From the NCBI RefSeq assembly GCF_902493215.1, contig NZ_CABUOL010000015.1, forward strand, positions 1-64,000: a stretch of DNA of 64,000 nt. Direction: 5' to 3'. The first letter of the stretch is position 1; the number at the start of each line of letters is the position of its first letter. Positions 36,744 to 45,965 of the stretch are shown here, in pieces. This DNA is from an uncultured Mediterranea sp. GTDB taxonomy: Bacteria > Bacteroidota > Bacteroidia > Bacteroidales > Bacteroidaceae. The notes under the pieces were generated by a model. It made no database searches and was not told the DNA's origin. It saw only the letters and a list, made by a program, of their open reading frames with translations. Made by a program: the position numbers and the translations under genes.

Positions 36744-38006
36744 TTAATCTACCTTGCGTTTGAAGAACCAGCGTTCATTGAACGTGATTCCCACTACAAT
36801 CCGCAATGTGTTTTCGTCGACAAACGAAACAGTCGAGCCGTTGGTCTTCGCATACTGTGCCGTCACGCTCACCATCGAACCTGTACGGGGCAGAGGCAAT
36901 CCAAAACCAGCCGACACTCCGAACTCCTTGGCCGCCCGCTGTCCTGCTATCTTATAATAGGGCAACGAATAGTAGGCGCCTACGCGATACTTGACATGGC
37001 TCAGATAGCTGCGCCCCAACAGATTGGGGATATATTCGGCTCCGACTCCTATCTTCATGCGAGAGCAGAAGGCATTGTCGTCGTTCAGGTAAGACACCTT
37101 GTCCCATTGCTGCATCATGAAGTCGGCTCCCACCGTCAGGCGTCTGTCGTACACGTATGCCAGACCTACACCCAAAGTCATCGGCAAACCGAAAGTTGCC
37201 ACCGAGTCGCGCGAGGAATAAGTGCTGCCCGTTGTGGTATTCCCTATTGTCTCACCGATAACGGTTGTATTGTGCAAGTCGTGTCCCGGCGAGAAAACAG
37301 CACCCAGTGTCAGCGCATTTTTCTTTCCCCAATGCTGGGTATATTGGACGCCCAAATCCAGCTTATAGCTCTTGATACCCGTGTTCAACACCTTCGTATA
37401 AGGGAATTTGGTTGCATCCGAAGGGAACGACAGATACGACGTTCTCGTGATGTCTCCCCAAAGGTACGAAATATTTGCGCCAATAGAAAGATTTTTAAAT
37501 ATTTTAAAACCTAAGCCCATGTAAGCCTGATGCAGACCTCCTTCACCCGAATAGGTAACCGAGCTCGAATTGGCCGAATTGTTCTCGTCTTCACGATACT
37601 CGCTCATGCTATAGCCTACATTGGAGAAAGGCACGACGCCGGCGCTCATACCGCACCATTTAGCCAGACGGAACTGCATGGTGATATAGTCGAAACTGGA
37701 GTTCTTGGCATTCTGCTTCAACGTCCCGTTGCTGAAGTTGGTATTCTGCAACGACACGGCTCCGTCGAAAATGAACGTCAGCGAGTCGACCGCCGTATAG
37801 GAAGCCGGATTGGCATAGTTCACTTGCGAACCGTCACGCAGGCCATAGGCCACACCACCCATAGCCTTGCTGTTGCTCGAGCCCTGGTCCGACAAATGGC
37901 CGTATCCATACCGCGTATAAGGTGAATTCGTATTGTTTTGGGCCACTACTGCCCCGGACAGCATGCCGAGTAAAAGCGCCAAGAGTGTCAGTCTATATCC
38001 TGTCAT
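36744..38006 (-). CDS. Outer-membrane beta-barrel protein
   Basis: A 420 aa protein with signal peptide MTGYRLTLLALLLGMLSGAVVA. NSPYTRYGYGHLSDQ follows, then SKAMGGVAYGLRDGSQVNYANPASY (positions about 50-74), a pattern seen in FadL/OmpP1-like and PorV-like barrels of Bacteroidota. Alternating aromatic/polar strands continue to the end, and the terminal strands include LRIVVGITFNERWFFKR. A role in hydrophobic substrate uptake or as a secretion accessory is possible. The start overlaps the end of coaX by 14 nt. Confidence 0.8.
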   Translation of the reverse strand: MTGYRLTLLALLLGMLSGAVVAQNNTNSPYTRYGYGHLSDQGSSNSKAMGGVAYGLRDGSQVNYANPASYTAVDSLTFIFDGAVSLQNTNFSNGTLKQNAKNSSFDYITMQFRLAKWCGMSAGVVPFSNVGYSMSEYREDENNSANSSSVTYSGEGGLHQAYMGLGFKIFKNLSIGANISYLWGDITRTSYLSFPSDATKFPYTKVLNTGIKSYKLDLGVQYTQHWGKKNALTLGAVFSPGHDLHNTTVIGETIGNTTTGSTYSSRDSVATFGLPMTLGVGLAYVYDRRLTVGADFMMQQWDKVSYLNDDNAFCSRMKIGVGAEYIPNLLGRSYLSHVKYRVGAYYSLPYYKIAGQRAAKEFGVSAGFGLPLPRTGSMVSVTAQYAKTNGSTVSFVDENTLRIVVGITFNERWFFKRKVD

Positions 38007-38724
38007 TATTGTATATCAATATTCGGTTTAATCCTTTCAACACTAAAAATTTGTCTGCAAAGATGATACTTTTTAAGTTTGTATCAAAAGAAAATTCGTC
38101 GCCCCCCGTTAAAAAAACCAAAAGTGCGGGATATTTCTTCTTCAGTTCCCGTATATAGCCCTGCATTTCATATTCGATGCCCCGAAGCACTCCGCCGCGG
38201 ATGGCCGTTTCCGTATCCTTTCCCATCGGCAGCAGGCGGCCTTCGGGAGCCACCAGCGGAAGGCGGCCCGTAAAGCAGTTCAGCGCCTTGAAGCGCATCT
38301 GCAAGCCGGGCGAAATGTTGCCTCCATGATAACGGCCGGCCGCATCGACCAGTTCGTAGGTGATGCAGGTACCTGCATCGATTACCAGAATGTCCTTGCC
38401 GGGAAAGCGGTCGGCAGCCCCCACAACGGCGGCCATACGGTCGTAACCCAGCGTACGAGGCGTTTCATAAAGGTTCTCCACAGGGAGAGGAGTGTCGGCT
38501 CCCAGCCTCAGCAAGGGGCAGGGCAGTTCGGCCAAACGCGCTTCGGCCTCGTCCGTCAGGTCGATGACCGTGGCCACGATGGCCTTCTCTATGGGATAGC
38601 GGCGGCAGACATCGGGCAGCGACTCCAACGTACGGTTGGAGTCGTAGGTCACATCCAGCAGTTCCGTCCCCTCGAACAGGGCTATCTTGGCCGCCGTATT
38701 TCCTATATCTATAATCAGATTCAC
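37993..38724 (-). CDS. coaX: Type III pantothenate kinase CoaX
   Basis: A 243 aa ASKHA-fold enzyme that phosphorylates pantothenate, the first step of CoA synthesis. The reading frame begins at GTG 38724 with VNLIIDIGNTAAKIALFEG, which carries the phosphate-1 motif. An upstream extension would cross the promoter and the palindrome island, so it is rejected. AGTCITYELVD (phosphate-2) and GGNISPGLQMR (with the residues that close the active site) follow, as does VFLTGGD near the C-terminus. First gene of the coaX-OMP-TPR-lptC-gldE-ppiD group. Confidence 0.93.
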   Translation of the reverse strand: MNLIIDIGNTAAKIALFEGTELLDVTYDSNRTLESLPDVCRRYPIEKAIVATVIDLTDEAEARLAELPCPLLRLGADTPLPVENLYETPRTLGYDRMAAVVGAADRFPGKDILVIDAGTCITYELVDAAGRYHGGNISPGLQMRFKALNCFTGRLPLVAPEGRLLPMGKDTETAIRGGVLRGIEYEMQGYIRELKKKYPALLVFLTGGDEFSFDTNLKSIIFADKFLVLKGLNRILIYNNDRI

Positions 38725-38746
38725 AGTCTTCTTTATTTTTCGGGTG

Positions 38747-38754
38747 CAAAGATA
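38747..38754 (-). promoter_or_regulatory. coaX promoter -7 box
   Basis: Minus-strand TATCTTTG, 22 nt upstream of the GTG start. The expected -33 region falls on the first palindrome of island D. Confidence 0.7.
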
Positions 38755-38770
38755 CGACTTTATTCCATTA

Positions 38771-38850
38771 TTCCGCACAACGGAAAGCAATGCATTCGCA
38801 AGCGGAAAGCACTGTTTTCCGCTCCGCAAAGCAATGCTTTCCTGCAAGCC
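38771..38850. repeat. 22-bp-period palindrome island D (core GGAAAGC)
   Basis: Units starting GGAAAGCAATG, GGAAAGCACTG and GCAAAGCAATG begin at 38782, 38804 and 38826, exactly 22 bp apart. Dyads such as TTCCGCACAACGGAA (38771-38785), GGAAAGCACTGTTTTCC (38804-38820) and AAAGCAATGCTTT (38828-38840) alternate about every 11 bp. The island is between the divergent coaX and sppA promoters and overlaps the probable -33 region of coaX. The remainder of this 305-bp gap shows no gene. Confidence 0.8.
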
Positions 38851-38982
38851 CTGCCACAAGCCTCTCCAGCCAAGCCCCTGAAAGAGACTGACGACACAGA
38901 TATTTTTCTGCCGAAAGACCGACATTCTTGTGACAAAACAAAAAAGATAGCGACAGATAGGGAAAATATCAACCTTATTATT

Positions 38983-38990
38983 TATCTTTG
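38983..38990 (+). promoter_or_regulatory. sppA operon promoter -7 box
   Basis: TATCTTTG 40 nt upstream of the sppA ATG. Confidence 0.7.
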
Positions 38991-39029
38991 TTAGCTTGAA
39001 AAAGTTAGCAAATAAACGAAACTACCAAT

Positions 39030-40802
39030 ATGAAAGATTTCTTCAAATTTACCTTCGCGACCGTCACGGGTATCATCCTGTCCTGCGTCGTGTTGTTCTT
39101 CGGGGGCATCCTGATACTGTTCAGCGCCCTGGCCTCCTCGGAAGCCGAAACGCAAGTAAGCGCCAACTCCGTTATGATGCTCGAGCTGAAAGGCGAACTG
39201 AGAGAGCGCAGCCAGTCGGTTCCCTACGAATCGCTGCTCAGCGAAGATTATCAGGTATATGGGCTGGACGACATCCTCTCGTCCATCCGCAAGGCCAAGG
39301 AGAACGATAATATCAAGGGAATCTATCTGCAACTCAGCTACCTGACCGCCGGCTATGCCGCCATCGAAGAGATACGCAACACGCTGCTCGACTTCAAGGA
39401 AAGCGGCAAGTTCGTCGTGGCCTATGCCGACAACTACCAGCAGAGCCTGTACTACCTGGCCAGCGCGGCCGACAAGGTGCTGATGAATCCCAAAGGTTCG
39501 CTCGAATGGCGGGGCATCGCCTCGACTCCCGTCTTCTACAAGGACTTGCTCGAAAAGATAGGCGTCGAGATGCAGATTTTCAAGGTGGGCACCTACAAGT
39601 CGGCCGTCGAGCCCTTCATCGCTACCGAAATGAGCCCTGCCAACCGCGAACAGGTGACGGCCTACATCAACTCCGTATGGGGCGCTGTGACCGAGGCTGT
39701 ATCCGAGTCGCGCAACGTCAGCACAGACAAGCTCAACCAGTATGCCGACAACATGATTATGTTCGAGCCTTCGGAAGAGACTGTGAAATGCGGCCTGGTG
39801 GACACCTTAATATATAAGAACGACGTACGCGACTACCTGAAGCCCCTGGCCGGCCTCGACAAGGACGACGACCTGCCCGTATTGGGATTGCAGGACATGG
39901 TGAACGTACGCAAAACCCAGCCGAAGGACAAGAGCGGCAACATCGTGGCCGTATACTACGCCAGCGGCGAAATCGTCGACTACGAAAGTTCGTCGTTCAG
40001 CGACCAGCCCACCATCATCCCCTCCAAGGTCATCCGCGACCTGCGCCGCCTACAGGAGAATGACGACGTAAAGGCCGTTGTGCTCCGCGTCAACTCGCCC
40101 GGCGGAAGTGCCTACGGCTCCGAGCAGCTGTGGTATGCCGTCAGCCAACTGAAGAAAGAGAAGCCCGTCATCGTCTCCATGGGCGAATATGCCGCCTCGG
40201 GCGGATACTATATGTCGTGCAATGCCGACACCATCGTGGCCGAGCCCACTACCCTGACAGGCTCCATCGGCATCTTCGGCATGTACCCCAACGTAAAGGG
40301 ACTGACCGACAAGCTAGGTCTTGACTTCGATGTAGTGAAAACCAACGCATACGCCGACTTCGGCGCTACCGGCCGCCCCATGAACGAGGGCGAGAAGGCC
40401 CTGATGCAGAAGATGGTAAACCAGGGCTACGACCTCTTCCTGACCCGCTGCTCCGAAGGACGCGGCATTGCCAAGGAAGAACTGGACAAGATTGCCCAAG
40501 GCCGCGTATGGACGGGCAGCACCGCCAAGGAACTGGGCCTCGTCGACGAGCTGGGCGGATTGGACCGTGCCCTGGAGATTGCCTGCCAGAAAGCCGGCAT
40601 CGATGGCTATACCATCGTATCCTATCCGGCCAAGCAGACGTTCCTCGAGATGCTGATGAACACCAATCCGGGCACTTACCTCAAGTCGCGCTTCCTCAGT
40701 GGCAAGGCTGGCGAACTTTACCGCCAGTTCAGCATTCTGGAGAACTTCGACAAGCGCGACCGCATCCAGGCACGCCTGCCCTTCGAACTGAATGTAGAAT
40801 AA
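39030..40802 (+). CDS. sppA: Signal peptide peptidase SppA, 67K type
   Basis: A 590 aa inner-membrane serine protease that digests leftover signal peptides. One N-terminal helix (about 12-35) is followed by two tandem S49 domains. The Lys/Ser dyad is split between them: Lys190 in VGTYKSAVEPF and Ser390 in GEYAASGGYYMS, as in the long SppA type. VNSPGGSAYGSE and TLTGSIGIFG are conserved S49 features. It heads a plus-strand operon with lpxK, punA and thiL; the gap to lpxK is 16 nt. Confidence 0.93.
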   Translation: MKDFFKFTFATVTGIILSCVVLFFGGILILFSALASSEAETQVSANSVMMLELKGELRERSQSVPYESLLSEDYQVYGLDDILSSIRKAKENDNIKGIYLQLSYLTAGYAAIEEIRNTLLDFKESGKFVVAYADNYQQSLYYLASAADKVLMNPKGSLEWRGIASTPVFYKDLLEKIGVEMQIFKVGTYKSAVEPFIATEMSPANREQVTAYINSVWGAVTEAVSESRNVSTDKLNQYADNMIMFEPSEETVKCGLVDTLIYKNDVRDYLKPLAGLDKDDDLPVLGLQDMVNVRKTQPKDKSGNIVAVYYASGEIVDYESSSFSDQPTIIPSKVIRDLRRLQENDDVKAVVLRVNSPGGSAYGSEQLWYAVSQLKKEKPVIVSMGEYAASGGYYMSCNADTIVAEPTTLTGSIGIFGMYPNVKGLTDKLGLDFDVVKTNAYADFGATGRPMNEGEKALMQKMVNQGYDLFLTRCSEGRGIAKEELDKIAQGRVWTGSTAKELGLVDELGGLDRALEIACQKAGIDGYTIVSYPAKQTFLEMLMNTNPGTYLKSRFLSGKAGELYRQFSILENFDKRDRIQARLPFELNVE

Positions 40803-40818
40803 TACCGCTCCTGTACAG

Positions 40819-41931
40819 ATGACAGAACGTACCGTCCCCATACACCGCTGGCTTCTCCCCCTCTCATGGATTTATGGAGGGGGAGTATGGCTCCGCAACA
40901 AGCTCTTCGACTGGAAGATTCTTCAGTCGAAGAGCTTTGACGTCCCTGTCATCTGCATCGGAAACCTGACCGTAGGCGGTACGGGCAAGACGCCCCACAC
41001 GGAGTATCTGATACGGTTGTTGCAACAGGCAGGACTGAACGTCGCCGTACTGAGCCGCGGCTACAAGCGTAAAAGTAAAGGCTATATACTGGCAGACGCC
41101 CATAGCAATGCCACCCGGATAGGCGACGAACCCTATCAGATGAAAGAGAAATTCCCTCAGGCACGCATAGCGGTCGATGCCGACCGCCGCCATGGCATCA
41201 GCCAACTGCTGGAGCTGGACAATCCCCGCCCCGACGTCATTCTGCTGGACGATGCCTTCCAGCACCGCTACGTGCAGGCAGGCCTGAACATTCTGCTGAC
41301 CGACTACAACCGCCTGTTCACCGAAGACAGCCTGCTGCCCGCAGGACGGTTGCGCGAACCCGCCTCGGGCAAGACCCGCGCACAGATAATCATCGTCACC
41401 AAGTGTCCGCAAGACATCAAGCCGATCGACTTCAACATCACAGGGAAGCAGCTCAACCTGTACCCCTGCCAACAGCTTTACTTCACACGAATACGCTATG
41501 GCATGCCTGTAGCCGTATTTCCACAAGCCGTGGCCGACCGTCCTTTGTCCAAGGTACTGAGCGGTGAGGAGCATGTGCTCCTCGTCACCGGCATTGCATC
41601 GCCGCAACCGCTGGTCGAAGAAGTAAGGCTCTACGCCAAGACCCTCAGACAGCTCTCGTTCTCCGACCATCACGACTTCAGCGAGAAAGACCTGAGGCTC
41701 ATCGAAAAAGAATTTTCACAAATGGAGGGATGCCAGCGTCTCATCATCACAACCGAGAAAGACGCGGCACGGCTCAAGGCCCATCCAGCATTGAGCGAAG
41801 ACCTGAAGCCCTACATTTACGCCATCCCCATCGAAGTGGAAATCCTATTGAACCAACAAGAATCCTTTAACCAAAACATTATTGGCTATGTTAGAAAAAA
41901 TTCAAGAAACAGCAGCTTACCTCAAAAGTAA
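40819..41931 (+). CDS. lpxK: Tetraacyldisaccharide 4'-kinase LpxK
   Basis: A 370 aa membrane-associated kinase that phosphorylates the 4' position of the lipid A disaccharide. The P-loop GGTGKTPH sits in VICIGNLTVGGTGKTPHTEY (about 49-68), then SRGYKRKSKG, GDEPYQMK, DDAFQHRYVQ and GRLREP, all conserved in LpxK. The start at 40819 gives MTERTVPIHRWLLPLSWIYG with an amphipathic membrane-binding N-terminus. The end overlaps punA by 44 nt, which would tie their translation together. Confidence 0.93.
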   Translation: MTERTVPIHRWLLPLSWIYGGGVWLRNKLFDWKILQSKSFDVPVICIGNLTVGGTGKTPHTEYLIRLLQQAGLNVAVLSRGYKRKSKGYILADAHSNATRIGDEPYQMKEKFPQARIAVDADRRHGISQLLELDNPRPDVILLDDAFQHRYVQAGLNILLTDYNRLFTEDSLLPAGRLREPASGKTRAQIIIVTKCPQDIKPIDFNITGKQLNLYPCQQLYFTRIRYGMPVAVFPQAVADRPLSKVLSGEEHVLLVTGIASPQPLVEEVRLYAKTLRQLSFSDHHDFSEKDLRLIEKEFSQMEGCQRLIITTEKDAARLKAHPALSEDLKPYIYAIPIEVEILLNQQESFNQNIIGYVRKNSRNSSLPQK

Positions 41932-42697
41932 GATGCACACGCAACCCGAAACAGCTATTATCCTCGGCACCGGTTTGGGAAGCCTGGCCGGCGAAATCAC
42001 CGAGAAGTATGAAATAAAGTACGAGGATATCCCCAACTTCCCCGTCTCGACCGTCGAAGGGCATAGCGGAAAGCTCATCTTCGGCAAGCTGGGCAACAAG
42101 GACATCATGGCCATGCAGGGCCGCTTCCACTACTACGAAGGCTATTCGATGAAGGAAGTGACCTTCCCCGTACGTGTCATGCGCGAACTGGGTATCAAGA
42201 CACTGTTTGTGTCCAACGCCAGCGGCGGCACCAACCCCGCCTTCGAAATCGGCGACCTGATGATCATCACCGACCACATCAACTACTTCCCCGAACATCC
42301 TCTGCGCGGCAAGAACATCCCCTACGGTCCCCGCTTTCCGGACATGAGCGAAGCCTACGACAAGGAACTCATCCGCAAGGCCGACGCCATTGCCGCCGAA
42401 AAAGGTATCAAGGTGCAACACGGCGTTTACCTGGGCACACAGGGCCCGACATTCGAAACGCCTGCCGAATACAAACTCTTCCACATCCTGGGAGCCGACG
42501 CCGTCGGCATGTCCACCGTGCCCGAAGTCATCGTGGCCAACCATTGCGGCATCAAGGTCTTCGGCGTATCGGTCATCACCGACCTGGGTGTCGAAGGCAA
42601 GATTGTAGAAGTGTCGCACGAAGAAGTTCAGAAGGCAGCCGACGCCGCCCAACCCCGCATGACCGAAATCATGCGCGAACTCATCAACCGTGCTTGA
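41888..42697 (+). CDS. punA: Purine-nucleoside phosphorylase (type I)
   Basis: A 269 aa cytosolic enzyme that splits purine nucleosides to base and ribose-1-phosphate. Visible features are ILGTGLGSLAGEI (phosphate loop), STVEGHSGKL, MQGRFHYYEGYS, VSNASGGTNP, GTQGPTFETPAEY and GMSTVPEVIVANH (substrate Glu, Met and purine site). The ATG at 41888 is used; a TTG two codons earlier is in frame but less likely. It lies within the last part of lpxK in another frame, so it is translationally coupled. Confidence 0.94.
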   Translation: MLEKIQETAAYLKSKMHTQPETAIILGTGLGSLAGEITEKYEIKYEDIPNFPVSTVEGHSGKLIFGKLGNKDIMAMQGRFHYYEGYSMKEVTFPVRVMRELGIKTLFVSNASGGTNPAFEIGDLMIITDHINYFPEHPLRGKNIPYGPRFPDMSEAYDKELIRKADAIAAEKGIKVQHGVYLGTQGPTFETPAEYKLFHILGADAVGMSTVPEVIVANHCGIKVFGVSVITDLGVEGKIVEVSHEEVQKAADAAQPRMTEIMRELINRA

Positions 42698-42731
42698 GAC
42701 GAACCATACCTTTATATATAAATAAGTAAAG

Positions 42732-43814
42732 ATGAGAACAGAAATAGCTACCCTCGGCGAGTTTGGCCTCATAGACCATCTGACCGAGGGCATCCAACCT
42801 CGAAACGAATCGACCCGCTACGGCATCGGCGACGATGCCGCCGTGCTCTCCTATCCTGCCGACAAGGAAGTGCTGGTCACCACCGACCTCCTGCTCGAAG
42901 GCGTACACTTCGACCTGACCTACGTGCCTCTGAAGCACCTGGGCTACAAGGCCGCCGTGGTCAACTTCTCCGACATTTACGCCATGAACGGCACTCCCAA
43001 ACAGATTACCGTCTCACTGGGACTGTCCAAACGCTTCTGCGTGGAAGATATGGAGGAGCTGTATGCCGGCATCCGTCTGGCTTGCGAGGCCTACCATGTG
43101 GATATTGTGGGCGGCGACACCTGCTCGTCCTACACGGGCCTCACCATCAGCATCACCTGCATCGGCGAAGGTGAGAAGGGAAAGACCGTCTATCGCAACG
43201 GGGCCAAGGAGACCGACCTGATATGCGTCAGCGGAGATTTGGGCGCAGCCTATATGGGCCTCCAGCTGCTGGAGCGCGAGAAAGCCGTACTGAAAGGTAC
43301 CGACAAGGACGTACAGCCCGACTTCGCCGGCAAGGAATACCTGTTGGAACGCCAGCTCAAACCCGAAGCCCGCAAGGACATCATCGAGCGGTTGCGCGAA
43401 GCAGGTGTGCAGCCCACGGCCATGATGGATATCTCCGACGGTCTCTCGTCCGAACTGATGCACATCTGCACGCAGAGCAAGGTGGGTTGCCGCGTTTACG
43501 AGGAACACATCCCCATCGACTATCAGACGGCAGTCATGGCCGAAGAATTCAACATGAACCTCACGACCTGCGCCCTGAACGGAGGCGAAGACTATGAACT
43601 GCTGTTCACCGTGCCCATCGCCGACCACGAAAAGGTGGCCGACATGGAAGGTGTCAAACTGATAGGCCACATCACCAGACCCGAACTGGGTTGTGCCCTC
43701 ATCACCCGCGACGGCCAGGAGTTCGAACTGAAAGCCCAGGGATGGAATCCGCTGAAAGACGGCGGGAACACCACCTGTTCAGCCGAAGAAGAAACCTCCG
43801 AAGAGGAAAAATAA
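42732..43814 (+). CDS. thiL: Thiamine-monophosphate kinase ThiL
   Basis: A 360 aa enzyme making thiamine diphosphate from the monophosphate. It belongs to the PurM-like ATP-grasp-unrelated kinase fold: GIGDDAAVLSYP near 32-43 (metal and phosphate binding), VTTDLLLEGVHFDL, NFSDIYAMNG, GGDTCSS and MMDISDGLSSEL, then NGGEDYELLFT. The C-terminal tail is acidic (EEETSEEE). Last gene of the sppA operon, with a strong terminator 20 nt further on. Confidence 0.93.
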   Translation: MRTEIATLGEFGLIDHLTEGIQPRNESTRYGIGDDAAVLSYPADKEVLVTTDLLLEGVHFDLTYVPLKHLGYKAAVVNFSDIYAMNGTPKQITVSLGLSKRFCVEDMEELYAGIRLACEAYHVDIVGGDTCSSYTGLTISITCIGEGEKGKTVYRNGAKETDLICVSGDLGAAYMGLQLLEREKAVLKGTDKDVQPDFAGKEYLLERQLKPEARKDIIERLREAGVQPTAMMDISDGLSSELMHICTQSKVGCRVYEEHIPIDYQTAVMAEEFNMNLTTCALNGGEDYELLFTVPIADHEKVADMEGVKLIGHITRPELGCALITRDGQEFELKAQGWNPLKDGGNTTCSAEEETSEEEK

Positions 43815-43832
43815 AAAATATTTCATGCATTA

Positions 43833-43877
43833 AACACTGGCTATAAGGCAGATAGGCCTCAGCCAGTGTTTTTTTAT
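43833..43877 (+). terminator. Terminator of the sppA-thiL operon
   Basis: Stem AAACACTGGCT/AGCCAGTGTTT with an 18-nt loop, followed by TTTTTATT. Confidence 0.9.
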
Positions 43878-43939
43878 TCTCCGACTGCTTGCAGAATCCA
43901 AAACTTTCACTACCTTTGCAACCGCAAACCTGAAACGAT

Positions 43940-44012
43940 GGTGTCATAGCTCAGTTGGTAGAGCAAAGGACTGAAAATCCTTGTGTCCCCGGTTCGATTC
44001 CTGGTGACACCA
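43940..44012 (+). tRNA. tRNA-Phe (GAA)
   Basis: The 73-nt cloverleaf is complete: acceptor GGTGTCA/TGACACC, D-arm GCTCAGTTGGTAGAGC, anticodon GAA in GGACTGAAAATCC, T-arm with GGTTCGATTCC, discriminator A. CCA is not encoded; CGA follows. A hairpin terminator is 8 nt further on. Confidence 0.97.
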
Positions 44013-44019
44013 CGAAAAA

Positions 44020-44053
44020 AGAAGCGACCAATTACTTGGCCGCTTCTTTTTAT
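44020..44053 (+). terminator. Terminator after tRNA-Phe
   Basis: Stem GAAGCGACCAA/TTGGCCGCTTC with one mismatch and loop TTAC, followed by TTTTTATG. Confidence 0.8.
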
Positions 44054-44078
44054 GTCTTTGTACTATCCTGAAAAAGGG

Positions 44079-44119
44079 TCAACGTAAAAACCTGAGGGAT
44101 TCGTTGGATCAACGTAAAA
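44079..44119. repeat. Direct repeat of TCAACGTAAAA, 30 bp apart
   Basis: TCAACGTAAAA occurs at 44079-44089 and 44109-44119, just downstream of tRNA-Phe and before the Hsp70-like gene. It could be an insertion-element end remnant or a protein-binding site; nothing decides this. Confidence 0.4.
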
Positions 44120-44169
44120 GCCTTCTATTATCAGTATTTTCACAGCCACAATACTATCGGATAAAACAC

Positions 44170-45432
44170 CTATATCTTACTTAGTGACAAGCCATAGGCC
44201 ACACTATGGAAAGTGTCACCGTAATGAACATTCCCTACCCCAAACATATTGTCGAAAATACTTCTTATAGGTCTGGAAAGACTACTTCCACCTGTAAGAT
44301 AGACCGAATCTATACATTCTTTCCCATATCCAGACTCTTCCATCATCTTCTCAATATACAGCTTTATTTTTGTGATGTGATTTCCAATGATTTCTTCATA
44401 CTCATTGAAAGTAATTTGCTCACAAATCTCTATATCAGGTTTTGTAAAATGAAACCCAGTATGGTTTTCATCCGACAAAGTAATCTTAGAGGCTTCTATT
44501 TCCTTGAATAAAGAATACACATAATTATTGTCGATTAGAGTCATACAATTTACAATTTTAGGACTACCTCCTGAAAACACATAATATTTGTCCATCATTT
44601 TACGTGCCTTCGATTCTTTAAGAAGAAAACTTCTTTCCCAATTTCTCAGTTCCCGATACAACGTATTGGGAATTTCTATATATTTATCGTATGACTTATA
44701 TTCAACACCTCTTCCCAACAATGGTGTCACCTTATGCCACATAATTTCAGAATCGAACACATCACCTCCAATATACAATCCACCATGTGCCAAAATATCC
44801 CTACTTCTATCTTTTAGCAGGGTTCTTTCCGGAGAAAGTCGTACGATACTGAAATCTGAAGTACCTCCCCCAAAGTCAGCCACCAATACTACCGACTCCT
44901 TAATAAGATTCTGCTCGTACGAAAGGGCCGCAGCTATTGGTTCGAGTTGTAATTTTACGTCCTTGAACCCAGCATTGTATGCAGCAACAAGCAAACGTTT
45001 TACCGCAGTATTTTCTTCTTCCACCTTTTCCGAAAAAATGGCAGGACGCCCCAATACGACCTTATCTATACAGAATCCAAGATATTCTTCAGCCTTAAGT
45101 TTCAACTCCCTAATAATGTAAGTCACCATCATGTCCGGTGTTACTTTTTTACCGTTAATCCATGTAAATAGAAACTTGTCTTGCTTGAGTAAGGTCTTTA
45201 CAGACTTTAACAATCTACCTTTCATTTCATCTTCCACATATTTTTCCTCAGCATTCTTACCAACATAACAAGTATCTGTATCTGATTCAGGAAAATATAA
45301 TATTGATTGTACAGAATATGTATAAATTTCCTCTCCTGTTGACAAGTTTGTTATGGAAATAACTGAATTTGATGTTCCAAAATCCAATCCACAAGAAATA
45401 TTGTCCCTTTCCATATCCAAGAAATTATTCAT
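44170..45432 (-). CDS. Hsp70-like ATPase (YegD-type, short)
   Basis: A 420 aa actin-fold ATPase. CGLDFGTSNSVISI (about 14-27) is the phosphate-1 motif, VVLVADFGGGTSDFSIV (about 181-197) the phosphate-2 motif, and VYLTGGSSLSRPIRSIFD (near 380-397) the adenosine motif. It stops soon after the ATPase domain, so the substrate-binding domain of DnaK is missing, as in YegD-like proteins. It is AT-rich compared with its neighbours, stands alone on the minus strand between tRNA-Phe and a HAD gene, and has no clear TAnnTTTG box. Transfer next to the tRNA gene is possible. Chaperone role is inferred; a second Met (MERDN) could be the start. Confidence 0.82.
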   Translation of the reverse strand: MNNFLDMERDNISCGLDFGTSNSVISITNLSTGEEIYTYSVQSILYFPESDTDTCYVGKNAEEKYVEDEMKGRLLKSVKTLLKQDKFLFTWINGKKVTPDMMVTYIIRELKLKAEEYLGFCIDKVVLGRPAIFSEKVEEENTAVKRLLVAAYNAGFKDVKLQLEPIAAALSYEQNLIKESVVLVADFGGGTSDFSIVRLSPERTLLKDRSRDILAHGGLYIGGDVFDSEIMWHKVTPLLGRGVEYKSYDKYIEIPNTLYRELRNWERSFLLKESKARKMMDKYYVFSGGSPKIVNCMTLIDNNYVYSLFKEIEASKITLSDENHTGFHFTKPDIEICEQITFNEYEEIIGNHITKIKLYIEKMMEESGYGKECIDSVYLTGGSSLSRPIRSIFDNMFGVGNVHYGDTFHSVAYGLSLSKI

Positions 45433-45965
45433 CTTTATTTTTATTTCAATTTCTATATTTTAATAATGAAGATTCAAGACCTATAAAAGTCCTACAGCGT
45501 AAGCAATAATAAGAAGACACTTGAGTATGTATCCCCCAATAATCTGTTCCAGTTTAGTCAAATTGATATTACGTTAATTCTCTCATTCATATATCTGCCC
45601 AATAATAAAACATATAAAAAGTGGAAGGCAAAATGACAGAATATGACGAGGATACAGCAAAATAATTCCTGTCAATTCTTGTCAAAGAACCAACTCACAA
45701 CAGGAACTATCAGCTTTTTCAGCGGTTTATAACAGGGAAGTCCCATTCCCTTCTTTTAAGAGGATGCAAAAATAATGTTTTATCAGATTCCTCGCAAACT
45801 ACGGTTGCCTAAATTATATATTGTTTTATTTTCATGTATAAAGAGAAAAAGAAAGAGCCGTATCCTAAGTCAAAACAAAGTTCGATACGTCTCTTTCTAT
45901 TCCTATAGTTATCACAAGGTGATTTTCAGAATGCCCCTACTCAGATTGAGATACAACCTTTTATA
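45433..45965. other. AT-rich intergenic region
   Basis: About 530 bp with no supported gene. A 64-codon plus-strand frame near 45775 lacks coding character and runs over the HAD terminator. The region may be a remnant of inserted DNA around the Hsp70-like gene. Confidence 0.5.
45853..45895 (-). terminator. Terminator of the HAD gene
   Basis: CGTATC/GATACG stem extended by AGAG/CTCT with one bulge, and on the minus strand a tail TTTCTTTTTCTC. It is about 70 nt past the HAD stop. Confidence 0.6.

Noticed and set aside
38326..38994. A 222-codon plus-strand frame across coaX and island D
   Set aside because: It overlaps coaX antisense, and its tail runs through the palindrome array; no protein family is visible.
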